Assembly (NCBI RefSeq): GCF_007748095.1
Contig: NZ_CP036287.1
Span: forward strand, 6,510,001-6,574,000
Reading direction: 5' to 3'
DNA from: Engelhardtia mirabilis
GTDB taxonomy: Bacteria > Planctomycetota > UBA1135 > GCA-002686595
Length of the DNA stretch: 64,000 nt
Below the pieces are notes generated by a model, which did no database searches, had not been told where the DNA came from, and saw only the letters and a program-made list of their open reading frames with translations. Both the position numbers and the translations under genes were made by a program. Below, in pieces: positions 40,102 to 48,226 of this stretch. Position 1 is the stretch's first letter. Each line of letters opens with the position of its first letter.

Positions 40102-43100
40102 TCACTGGCACACGCCCATCTCCAAGGCCGTGGAGAAGCGCACGCCCCCCGGATAGGTCGGTGCGAAGCGACCGCACTGCAGGTAGAGCGAGACGCCTAC
40201 CAGGGCCAGGTCGTCGGGGATCGTCGCGAACCAGCTCGCCTGCCCCAGGGCGTCGAAGGACAGGGGTGACAGGTTCGCCAGGGACGGATCGATCAGCAGC
40301 AGCGCGCTGCCCAGGTTGATGCTCGCGGACTGCGCCGCGATCAACATCGCACCGGGCGCCGCCTCCGGTTGCTCGTCGTCCGCGACCTCGATCAGGATCG
40401 GATAGCCCGGCAGGGGCGGGGTCTGGGTCTCGAGCGACATGTGGAGGTGCGGATTCGACAGATCCCCGTAGGCGCTCCAACCGCAGACGGCCTGGTCGAA
40501 CCAGGGGCCAAAGGCGCGCAGCTCCGCCGCCGTGACGAACTTGTCCGCGCCCCCGGGGATGCCGAGGATGCGGACGTCGCGCACGATCGTGGGCGCGAAC
40601 ATCAGGTTGAAGGTCTCGTAGCTCTGGCCGCCCTGGAAGCCGCTGCGGAAGCTGGGATCGATGGACAGCCCGGCCAGGGGCTGCCAGGGGTCGTCCTTGG
40701 TCAGCCTGCCTTCGGCGCGCAGGGTCTCGAACCAACCGCCGTTCGAGAAGTGCAGGCCCTCCTGGAACAGGATCGACTGCAGCGTTTGCGGATCCTCGAA
40801 GCGGTAGCCGAGCCAATCCTCGCTGCCCTGGTCGCCGCCATGGAACGTGGCGTACTGGGCCCACTCGCTGGCGGAGCCCACCTGGGGCATGGTCCCGTTG
40901 CGCAACAGCTCGCGATCGGGATTACCCAGGCCCAGCGACCCGGAGGGGTTCAGGAAGTCGACCTTGAGCAGCAGTTCGCCGAGATCGGAGAGGTCGCGAC
41001 GCTCGGTGTCGTAGGCCGCCGTGGTCAAGAAGCCCACGCGCAGCTCCGAGCAGGTGATGAACCCGTCGACGCCGCCCGGCTTGCCGCGCAGGCGAATGCC
41101 CTCGCCGTAGCGCGGCGTGAAGCTGAACTGGAAGGTCTCGAAGTCCAGGCCCTGGTCGCCCACCGGGTAGGGCGGCGCGACGACCAGGTCCTCGACCGGC
41201 GTCCAGGTCCCGCCGCTCAGGATCTCGACGTCGACGTCCTCGAACCAACCGCCGTTGGTGAAGTTCGGACCCTCGGTGAAGGTCAGCGACACGAAGCGCG
41301 CGTAGGGCTCCGGCCGCGCCGGGATCACCATCCCGATCCAGTCGTCGTCGCCCTGGTCGCCGTTGTGGAAGGTGTCGATCCAATCGCCGACGTGGGTGCC
41401 GACGTCGGGGAGCTGCCCGTCGCGGATCACCTCGAGGTCGGGGTTGCCGAGTCCCAGGGAGACGGGCGGCGACAACTCTCCCAGCCGCGACACGAGCTGG
41501 CCGGTGCCGATCGGATCCAGGAGCTGGTCGGCGGGGTAGTACCACGCGCGATCGGTGGAGCTGGAGCCATCGGACTTCGAAGCCGTCAAGAGCACCTCGT
41601 AGAGGATGATCTCGCTGCCGTTGCCGTGGGGGTCGAGGGGCAGGACCGTGGTGCTCGCGGTGGCGTTCGGCGTGGAGTCGGCGTAGATCGCCGGGTGGAC
41701 GTGGACGTTGTGGTGCAGGTCCACCTGCCAACCCAGGTCCACCGGCCCGCCCAGGGAGTCGTTGCCGAAGCCGCTCAGGGTCAACGAGGTCAGGGTCGAG
41801 TCGATCGCCGTGCCCGTCGCGGGGGATGCGATCGACACCGTGGGCGCCAGGCTGTCGACCGCGATGGCCACGGTCGCGAGGTCGAACAGGCCCTGGTCAT
41901 CGTCGACCCGCACGACCGGGTGGAAGACGCCGCTCTGGGTGTAGGTGTGCGCGATCGTCGGCACGCTGGTCTGGACCGTAGCGCTGCCGTCGTCGAAGGT
42001 CCAGGTGTAGGCCAGGGGCTGGCCCTCGGGGTCGGTGGAGGCGGAGGCGTCGAACTGGACCGTGTGCGGCGAGGGCCCGCTGGGTGCGTCGACGGTCAGC
42101 ACCGCCGTCGGCGAGAGGTTCTGCCCGTAGCGCAGGTGCACCACGTGGCCGCTGGCCCAGTTCGCCCCCATCTGCACCAGGTACAGGTCCCCGGTCACCG
42201 GATGGGCCTCGATGTCGACCATGCGGTCGTTGGCCACCGAGAAGTCACGCACCTCGATCGGATTGCCGGCGGTGTCGAAGCGCAGGGTCTTGATCCAGTC
42301 GCCGGAGTAGTCGCCGAAGAAGAACAGTCCGTCGTACTCGGCCGGGTAGCTGCCGCCCGGGTAGACCGCGCCGCCGATGATGCAACCGCCGAGCAGTCCC
42401 GGCAGTTGGTTGCCGTTCTCGTCCTTGTAGACCCCGGGCGGGAAGGACTTCCAGTTGTCGAAGTGGTGGTAGCCGATCATCGGATCGGTGGGGATGCCCT
42501 GCTGCGGCGTCGAACACACCGGCCAACCGAAGGGGTTGGGGTCGGGAGCCGTGAAGATCTCGTAGCCGCTGTTGGGCTCGTTGCCCTCGCGGCAGGGCCA
42601 ACCGAAGTTCAGACCCGGAGTGTCGAGCCACTCGATCTCCTCGAACAGCCCGGCGCCCACGTCGCCGACGAGCAGCGTGCCCGGATCGCCGGCGGACGGG
42701 TCCGTCGAGCCCGTCCCCGGCACCAGGGCCATGCGGAAGGGATTGCGCAGACCCAGGGCCCAGACGCGCGAGGCGTTGCTGGTCGGGTCCCCGTCGAAGA
42801 AGGGGTTGCTGGGCAGGCCCGCGCCGGTGTCGGGGTCGATCCGCAGCACCTTGCCCGACAGGGAGCGCAGGTCCTGGGAGCGAAAGGAGCCGGAGTCCTG
42901 CTCGCGCGGGATCTGACCGCGCAGGCCGGTCACCGGATGGATCCAATCGTCGAAGCCCGGCGCGTTGACGCCCCCGGGGTCCTTGAAGTTGTGGTGCGCG
43001 CCCTCGCCGTGGGAGACCAACAGGCTGCCGTCGGGGGCGAACACCAGCGTGCCCTGGGCGTGCGAGTTGTGCAGCGACGCGAAGGCGTCCGGCGCCGAAC

Positions 43101-43692
43101 CGTCGGGCAGGCGCTCGCCCAGCAGCGTCTCGCGCGACGCGAGAACGGCGACCAACTTGCCGCTCGAATCGTCCACCCGGTAGCGCGCCAGCACACCGTG
43201 GGAGTACTGGTCGTTCTCGTTGTAGGCCAGGTCCTGGCCGGGCACCGGCGACTCGGTGTAGAGCACGTAGAGCCAAGAGGTGTCGCCCAGGTCGGGCACG
43301 AACCCCGGCGAGAGCGCGATGCCCAGAAGGCCCCGGTCGCCGTCGTTGTTGACGATGTCGCGGATGTCGAGCACCGCCTTGGTCTGCAGCACATCGTTGC
43401 GGTAGGCGTAGACCCGGCCCAGCTTCTCGGCCACGTACATGTCGCCGTTGGGCGCGAAGGTCAGGTCGACCGGGTAGACCAGGTTCCCGGGAATGTCGAC
43501 GCCCTCGAAGGACGGCGGGAATCCGCCCTCGCCTTCGTGGGCGGGCCCTGCTGCGGCGGGCAATCCGACGCCCGGTGCCGCGACTGCGGGGACGAGCCTC
43601 GAGGGTGCCGACGACGCCCAGGAGGGTTCGGCGACGGCGGATCCAGCTACGAGAGCCCCAAGGGCCAACGGGGAGAGCGTGCGAGCGAGCAT
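40102..43692 (-). CDS. Paralogous exported PQQ-dependent sugar-dehydrogenase-like protein
   Basis: Close paralogue of the product of 36397-39921, with the same order: signal peptide (MLARTLSPLALGALVAGSAV), dehydrogenase propeller (HEGEGGFPPSFEGVDIPGNL, YVAEKLGRVYAYRND, VWALGLRNPFRMALVPG, WLDTPGLNFGWPCREG), a PKD domain (SGPSPHTVQFDASASTDPEG), two discoidin-like repeats and the shared C-terminal domain. From the ATG at 43692 it is 1196 residues; the frame is open up to 43761, but the extra 23 residues look like untranslated sequence. The two genes were most likely produced by tandem duplication. Different spacers and loops (for example ASSTAPS-like variation in the loops) show they have since diverged. 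No redox partner gene is nearby. Confidence 0.85.
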   Translation of the reverse strand: MLARTLSPLALGALVAGSAVAEPSWASSAPSRLVPAVAAPGVGLPAAAGPAHEGEGGFPPSFEGVDIPGNLVYPVDLTFAPNGDMYVAEKLGRVYAYRNDVLQTKAVLDIRDIVNNDGDRGLLGIALSPGFVPDLGDTSWLYVLYTESPVPGQDLAYNENDQYSHGVLARYRVDDSSGKLVAVLASRETLLGERLPDGSAPDAFASLHNSHAQGTLVFAPDGSLLVSHGEGAHHNFKDPGGVNAPGFDDWIHPVTGLRGQIPREQDSGSFRSQDLRSLSGKVLRIDPDTGAGLPSNPFFDGDPTSNASRVWALGLRNPFRMALVPGTGSTDPSAGDPGTLLVGDVGAGLFEEIEWLDTPGLNFGWPCREGNEPNSGYEIFTAPDPNPFGWPVCSTPQQGIPTDPMIGYHHFDNWKSFPPGVYKDENGNQLPGLLGGCIIGGAVYPGGSYPAEYDGLFFFGDYSGDWIKTLRFDTAGNPIEVRDFSVANDRMVDIEAHPVTGDLYLVQMGANWASGHVVHLRYGQNLSPTAVLTVDAPSGPSPHTVQFDASASTDPEGQPLAYTWTFDDGSATVQTSVPTIAHTYTQSGVFHPVVRVDDDQGLFDLATVAIAVDSLAPTVSIASPATGTAIDSTLTSLTLSGFGNDSLGGPVDLGWQVDLHHNVHVHPAIYADSTPNATASTTVLPLDPHGNGSEIILYEVLLTASKSDGSSSTDRAWYYPADQLLDPIGTGQLVSRLGELSPPVSLGLGNPDLEVIRDGQLPDVGTHVGDWIDTFHNGDQGDDDWIGMVIPARPEPYARFVSLTFTEGPNFTNGGWFEDVDVEILSGGTWTPVEDLVVAPPYPVGDQGLDFETFQFSFTPRYGEGIRLRGKPGGVDGFITCSELRVGFLTTAAYDTERRDLSDLGELLLKVDFLNPSGSLGLGNPDRELLRNGTMPQVGSASEWAQYATFHGGDQGSEDWLGYRFEDPQTLQSILFQEGLHFSNGGWFETLRAEGRLTKDDPWQPLAGLSIDPSFRSGFQGGQSYETFNLMFAPTIVRDVRILGIPGGADKFVTAAELRAFGPWFDQAVCGWSAYGDLSNPHLHMSLETQTPPLPGYPILIEVADDEQPEAAPGAMLIAAQSASINLGSALLLIDPSLANLSPLSFDALGQASWFATIPDDLALVGVSLYLQCGRFAPTYPGGVRFSTALEMGVCQ

Positions 43693-43822
43693 TGGAGAGG
43701 GTCGGAGCGCAAGGTCGGGGTCGAATGGAGGTCCGTTGAAAGCGTCGCTTGGAGGCTCCACGGGTGTGCCTTTCCAAGAAAACCTAGCACCAGATCGCTC
43801 CAGCGGCGGTTCGATGACGCAA

Positions 43823-44344
43823 TCAGCCGAGCAGGCCCTCGATCCAAGCCTCGACGGCGCCGGGGCTGCGCAGCCGAACGTGCTTCAGGCCGGCCAGACG
43901 GGCCTCGTAGCGACGCCTGCGACCCAGATGGACGCGCCACATGAAGAACAGGATCGAGTCGGTCGGGTGCAGCAGGCGCCACCAGCGCTCGCGGTTGCCG
44001 CCACAGACCTGCTCGCCTGTCCACGCGCGTCGGATCGAGCGCGCCAACAGGCGACGGGTGAGCACCCCCAGGTCGAGGTCGAGCCAGACCACGACGTCGG
44101 CCCGGTGCAAGTGCGGCGCCGAGAGGCTGGCGTAGTTGCCGGTGACCACCCAACGCGGTACCTCGAGCTGCTGGGCCAGGAGCTGCGCCGTCTGCGCCTG
44201 GGGTCGCTCACGCCAACCGGGCAGCCAGTGCAGCTCGTCGAGGTCGATCCATCGGGCCCCGAGCTGCGGCGCCAGGCGCGCCCCCAGCGTGCTCTTGCCC
44301 GACCCGGGCTGACCCAGGATCCAAAGTCGCTCGGGGGCGCCCAT
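43823..44344 (-). CDS. Adenylate-kinase-like P-loop NTPase (topology modulation/FlaR-like)
   Basis: Predicted 173-residue cytoplasmic P-loop protein. The Walker A motif GQPGSGKST lies at residues 11-19. It is followed by LGARWIDLDELHWLPGW, the phosphoacceptor-like segment seen in the small adenylate-kinase-related proteins annotated as DNA topology modulation or FlaR-like. The helix QTAQLLAQQLEVPRWVVTGN and the WLDLDLGVLTRRLLARSIRR block (a lid-like arginine cluster) fit the same family. The phosphate acceptor is unknown. Its start lies 50 bp from that of the divergent sigma factor gene, so the two may share a regulatory region. Confidence 0.8.
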   Translation of the reverse strand: MGAPERLWILGQPGSGKSTLGARLAPQLGARWIDLDELHWLPGWRERPQAQTAQLLAQQLEVPRWVVTGNYASLSAPHLHRADVVVWLDLDLGVLTRRLLARSIRRAWTGEQVCGGNRERWWRLLHPTDSILFFMWRVHLGRRRRYEARLAGLKHVRLRSPGAVEAWIEGLLG

Positions 44345-44393
44345 CGGGGCCAGGGTGCCAGGGCACCGATCGGGCCGCTATGCTCCACCCGCC

Positions 44394-45068
44394 GTGCACA
44401 ATTCTCGCGATCGGAGTCGACCGGAGGAGCCGACCTCGACGCATCCGAGCGAGGCTGAAGCCGCGCGCGGCTCCGCCGCGGGTCGAGAACCGCACATCGA
44501 CCTGGCCCTGGCCCGCGCCGCCCTCGCGGGCGACGCCGCAGCGCGGCGGGGCTTCGCCGAACGAATGCGCTGTGTCCCGCGCATCCTGACCGCCCGCAAT
44601 GCCCAGATGGGAGGCCCCCTGAACGCGGACGACGTGGCCGACCTGGCCCAGGACGCACTGCTGCGCCTGTGGAAGAAGCTCGGAACCTTCGCGGGTCGGT
44701 CATCCCTGGAAGCCTGGGCCTATGGCTTCTGCTCCCTCGAGCTGATGAACGAGCTTCGGCGGGCCCAGCGACGGCCGCGGGGCCTGCCGGTGGAAGCGGG
44801 TGCCGAGGTCGAGCCGGCCGCTCCGAGCGTGGACCTGGACGCCGGGCTGATGCGCGAAGAGGGTGAAGCCTGGCTCGCGAACTTGCCCGAGCGCGAGCGG
44901 CAGATCGTTCGACTACGGCACTTCGAAGGACTCGAGGCGACGCAGATCGCCAGCTCGATCGGGATCTCGGTCTCGAGCGTCAAGACCCACTACTACCGCG
45001 CGCTCGAGAAGCTGCGACGCTGGATCCCGGACCCCGACGCCCCGAGCGCCGATAAGGAGCGAGGCTGA
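44394..45068 (+). CDS. ECF-type RNA polymerase sigma factor
   Basis: Predicted 224-residue sigma-70-family (ECF) factor that would direct RNA polymerase to specific promoters. Region 2 is visible as AALAGDAAARRGFAERMRCV, then DDVADLAQDALLRLWKKLGT and SSLEAWAYGFCSLELMNELRR (a W-rich -10-binding segment). Region 4 has the helix-turn-helix LPERERQIVRLRHFEGLEAT with QIASSIGISVSSVKTHYYRA and LEKLRRWI. The GTG at 44394 was chosen; an open frame extends 13 codons further upstream, and the first 40 residues are poorly conserved. The stop overlaps the next start (TGATG), so the anti-sigma-like protein at 45068 is co-translated. Confidence 0.85.
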   Translation: MHNSRDRSRPEEPTSTHPSEAEAARGSAAGREPHIDLALARAALAGDAAARRGFAERMRCVPRILTARNAQMGGPLNADDVADLAQDALLRLWKKLGTFAGRSSLEAWAYGFCSLELMNELRRAQRRPRGLPVEAGAEVEPAAPSVDLDAGLMREEGEAWLANLPERERQIVRLRHFEGLEATQIASSIGISVSSVKTHYYRALEKLRRWIPDPDAPSADKERG

Positions 45069-45769
45069 TGGCCGACGACCCCCGAGATGACGAGCTGATC
45101 GACCGTGCCGAGCGGCTCTGGGAGGGCGCGGACGATGCGGAGCTGGCCGAGTTGCGTGGCGTCCAGGAGCGCTTGGAGGCCGACGGCGCAGCGGCCCGCG
45201 AGGCATTCGCGCGCCAGGCCCTCGCGAGCGGGCCGGTGGAACACGAGGACGACGCCATCGCCGCCCTCTTGGAGGCGATGGAGGGCTCGACGCCGATCGA
45301 CGCCAGTGCGCGCGGCGCGGCGCCCGAGCAACCCTGGCGCGCCCCGGGCGGCCCGATGCTCTCGTGGTGGTGGATCGCCGGCGCGGTAGCGGCGGTCGTG
45401 CTCGCCGTGCTGGCGCCGACCTTCTTCCCGGAGGGCAGCGGCGTCGGCGAAGGCCTGATGCTCGATCAGGGCGCCGTCGACCGCCAGTTCGCACCGGTCG
45501 GCGAGGTCGAGACGATCGACGCCTTCACCTGGCGCGGCGGACCACCGGTCGGGCTCACCCATCAGGTCAGGGTCTGGCTCGCGCCCCGGCCCTCGGGCCC
45601 GCCCGACATCGTCGCCGAGGTCTACGATGCGCCGCGATGGGAGCCCGACGCGGAGCAACTGGCCCGGATCAACGGGGCGCCGGCGGGAATCTGGTGGGAG
45701 GTGGCGGAGATCGATCCGGTCAGCCTCGACGAGGTCGTCATCGGCTCGGCGGCGTCGCGCTCGCGCTGA
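45068..45769 (+). CDS. Anti-sigma-factor-like single-TM protein
   Basis: Predicted 233-residue membrane protein. Residues 1-95 are acidic and helical (DDELIDRAERLWEGADDAEL, LEADGAAAREAFARQAL), then a membrane segment at about 98-116 (SWWWIAGAVAAVVLAVLAP) is followed by about 115 extracytoplasmic residues. The N-terminal part fits a zinc-less anti-sigma domain that would bind the sigma factor. No HxxxCxxC zinc motif is present. The gene begins at the ATG at 45068, overlapping the sigma stop, and its 3' end overlaps the start of the CHAT gene by 76 bp. Position and topology support the anti-sigma role; sequence similarity alone would not. Confidence 0.7.
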   Translation: MADDPRDDELIDRAERLWEGADDAELAELRGVQERLEADGAAAREAFARQALASGPVEHEDDAIAALLEAMEGSTPIDASARGAAPEQPWRAPGGPMLSWWWIAGAVAAVVLAVLAPTFFPEGSGVGEGLMLDQGAVDRQFAPVGEVETIDAFTWRGGPPVGLTHQVRVWLAPRPSGPPDIVAEVYDAPRWEPDAEQLARINGAPAGIWWEVAEIDPVSLDEVVIGSAASRSR

Positions 45770-48207
45770 ACCTGCTCGCGCTGCTGCTCCCAGTTGCGCC
45801 CCTGTGGGCGGCGCCGGGCGCTACGCCAGCGGCGGTCCGACAGCAGCGCGCGACGGTCCGGGCCACGGAGCTGCTGGCGCGTCTGCGACCGGAGGAGTCG
45901 GACGCCGCAACCGAGGCCTCCGAGTTGATCGCCGAACTGGAGCGGGCCCTGCAAGGGGATCCGAGCGCCGGGCTGGTGGGCTCGCCGGTCGAGTTGGCCT
46001 GGGCCTTCGCCCGCTTGGTGGGCGCGGTCGCCCTCGATCACCCCTCGGCCCTGCCGCAGAGCGACCTCGACCGCCTGCTGGCGCGGGCCGTCGAAGTCAC
46101 CGTCGACGATCCTGCCACCCACGCGTGGGTCGCGGGGGTTCGCATCGAACTGCTGCTCCGGCGCGAGCGCTGGGCGGCGGTCCTGGAGATCGGTTGGCCC
46201 CTCTTGGACGACGAGCAGGTGGACCCGACCTACCGCGCGCCGATCGCGGTCGGAGTGGCCGTCGCGGCGCGCGCCGCGGGCTCGCTGGCCGAGGCCGACC
46301 GCGCCTGCGAGCGGGCCGCGGAGCTGCTCGCCGAGCGCCCGGGCAGCCTGCCGCAGCTCGAGCTCAGCCTGGGGCTCCAACGCTGCGCCATCGCGCGGCT
46401 GCGGGGTTTGATGGACGTTTCCGCGCGGCACTGGGCAGCGTTGGCGTTGATCGCCGCGGATTCGGGCGATGCGGGCTTGCTGGCCCAGGTCGCCGAGGAG
46501 CGGGCCAACTTCCTGCTCGCCGCACAGCAGCACGACCGGCTCGATGACCACGTACGGGCCTTGCTCGAGCAGCCTGACACGGCGCAGTTCCCAGCCACTG
46601 CGAGCGCCCTGCGCCTGGTACAGGCGATCAGCCTCGGCGTCCGCGGCGCGCAGGACTCCGACTCGCAGGAGCGGTCCATGGCGCTGCTGGTGCAAGTGGA
46701 GGAGGACCCCGCCACACGGCCCACCGATCGCCGCCTGGCACGCCTGCGCCTGGCGACGGCCCAGGCCCGGCAAGGTCGTCTGGACCTCGCCACGCGCAGC
46801 CTCGAGTCGGTTCGAGCCAGTGCGGACGGCCCCCTGCCGCGCTCGGACGAGGCCCAATGCGCGCGGCTCGAGGCTCACCTGGGCCGACGCCTGGCCACGT
46901 CGCCGGCGGAACTGTTGGGCGTGCTCGAGCGGACCGACGCCGCCTTCGATCGCTTCCTGGAAGCCCTCACATCGGACCCCCCACGACCCGGAGGCCTGGG
47001 CTTCCTGCAGTTCGAGGAGCACCGTGGCTTCGTCGGCGAGCTGATCGAGCTGCTGCTCGCGGTCCACGGACCCGAGCGTGGCGCCGACCTGGCCCTGGAC
47101 CGGATTCACCGGCTGCAGGCGACGGGATCGCGCGCGCGACTGGCGGGCTACGTCCCGGGTACGGTCGAGGAGCTGCGCGGCACCCTGTTGGCCGAGGGGC
47201 AGGGGCAGTTGATCTACCTGCCCACGGCCGTGCAGACCCACCTCTTGACCGTCGATGCCGCCGGCACGCGGCACCACCGCTTGCCGCCGATCGGGCGCTT
47301 GCACGAGCTGCGTGCTCGCTTCCAACAGGCCTTCGCCCCCGATCGAGCGGCGCGGGCCTGGACGGCGCAAGCCGCGCGTCTGCGCGAGGCCTTGTTGCCG
47401 CAGGACGCCCTGGAGCGGTTGCTCGAATGGCGTGCTGTGACGGTGATCGGACTCGACCTGGTGCGCTACGTGCCCTTCGAGCTGCTGCCGCTCGAGGGCG
47501 GCGAGCTGCTCGGCGAGGTCCTCGACCTGGGCTATCTGCCGTCACTCTCCACCGGGATGCGTCTGGCGCGCCGCCCGGCCCGGCCGGACCGCGGCGGCCG
47601 CCTGGCCCTGGTCGTGGCGCCGACCTTCGACGATCCGCTGCTCGAAGCGATCCCCCTGGACGACGCGGTGCTCGAGCGACTCCTCGGCGGCGCGACGGAC
47701 CCACTGGTCCTGTCCGCCGACGAGGCCGGTCTCGCGGGCCTCGCAGCCGCGGAGCTCGAGCAACGGGACCTCCTGACGATCGTCACCCACGGCCGCTTCG
47801 ACCGATTGCGCGAGCTCTCGAGCGGCCTGGCACTCGCCGCCGGCCCCGACGGCCCGTCGACCCTGTGGCCCGAGGACGTGCCGACCATCGCGCCCTTGCC
47901 GCCGGTGGTCGTGGTCGCCGCCTGCAAGGCCGCCCGCAGCGCCGCGCGCATGGGCGAGGGCGGCCTCGACGGCTTGATCGGTGCCCTGATCGACGGGGGC
48001 GCGAGTTGCGTCGTGGTCGCCCACGAAGACGTGGAGTACGCGGCGCTGCTCGAGCTGCTCGAGGTCCTACAGCCGCGGCTCCTGACGGGCGAGGTCAGCG
48101 TCGCCCGAGCCCTGGCCGAGGCCCAGCAGGCACTGCGAGCGCGGCGACCGGAGACTCCGGCCGCCGCACTCCTGCACGCCTACGGGCTGGTCCATCGCGT
48201 CCGCTGA
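45694..48207 (+). CDS. Exported CHAT-domain protease-like protein
   Basis: Predicted 837-residue protein. The GTG at 45694 gives a signal peptide (basic RRGRHRLGG, hydrophobic ALALNLLALLLPVAP, cleavage near LWA-APG). The frame upstream is open but is the out-of-frame overlap with the anti-sigma gene. The region about 40-450 is helical and repetitive like TPR/SEL1-type arrays. The C-terminal 350 residues form a CHAT domain, a caspase-like cysteine protease fold: LALVVAPTFDDPLLEAIPLD, the catalytic His in LLTIVTHGRFD (H699), and the Cys in VVVAACKAARS (C744), separated by 45 residues. CHAT proteins act in signalling and defence. The export signal and genetic linkage to a sigma/anti-sigma pair suggest control of the sigma pathway or of a surface target. 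Confidence 0.82.
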   Translation: MGGGGDRSGQPRRGRHRLGGVALALNLLALLLPVAPLWAAPGATPAAVRQQRATVRATELLARLRPEESDAATEASELIAELERALQGDPSAGLVGSPVELAWAFARLVGAVALDHPSALPQSDLDRLLARAVEVTVDDPATHAWVAGVRIELLLRRERWAAVLEIGWPLLDDEQVDPTYRAPIAVGVAVAARAAGSLAEADRACERAAELLAERPGSLPQLELSLGLQRCAIARLRGLMDVSARHWAALALIAADSGDAGLLAQVAEERANFLLAAQQHDRLDDHVRALLEQPDTAQFPATASALRLVQAISLGVRGAQDSDSQERSMALLVQVEEDPATRPTDRRLARLRLATAQARQGRLDLATRSLESVRASADGPLPRSDEAQCARLEAHLGRRLATSPAELLGVLERTDAAFDRFLEALTSDPPRPGGLGFLQFEEHRGFVGELIELLLAVHGPERGADLALDRIHRLQATGSRARLAGYVPGTVEELRGTLLAEGQGQLIYLPTAVQTHLLTVDAAGTRHHRLPPIGRLHELRARFQQAFAPDRAARAWTAQAARLREALLPQDALERLLEWRAVTVIGLDLVRYVPFELLPLEGGELLGEVLDLGYLPSLSTGMRLARRPARPDRGGRLALVVAPTFDDPLLEAIPLDDAVLERLLGGATDPLVLSADEAGLAGLAAAELEQRDLLTIVTHGRFDRLRELSSGLALAAGPDGPSTLWPEDVPTIAPLPPVVVVAACKAARSAARMGEGGLDGLIGALIDGGASCVVVAHEDVEYAALLELLEVLQPRLLTGEVSVARALAEAQQALRARRPETPAAALLHAYGLVHRVR

Positions 48208-48226
48208 GCGGCGGGCGCCCCTGGGC

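Noticed and set aside
37132..43944. Two very long plus-strand open frames opposite the PQQ-dehydrogenase paralogues
   Set aside because: They have the Gly/Ala/Arg-rich, low-diversity composition of antisense shadow frames in GC-rich DNA, while the minus strand encodes clear family-specific proteins.
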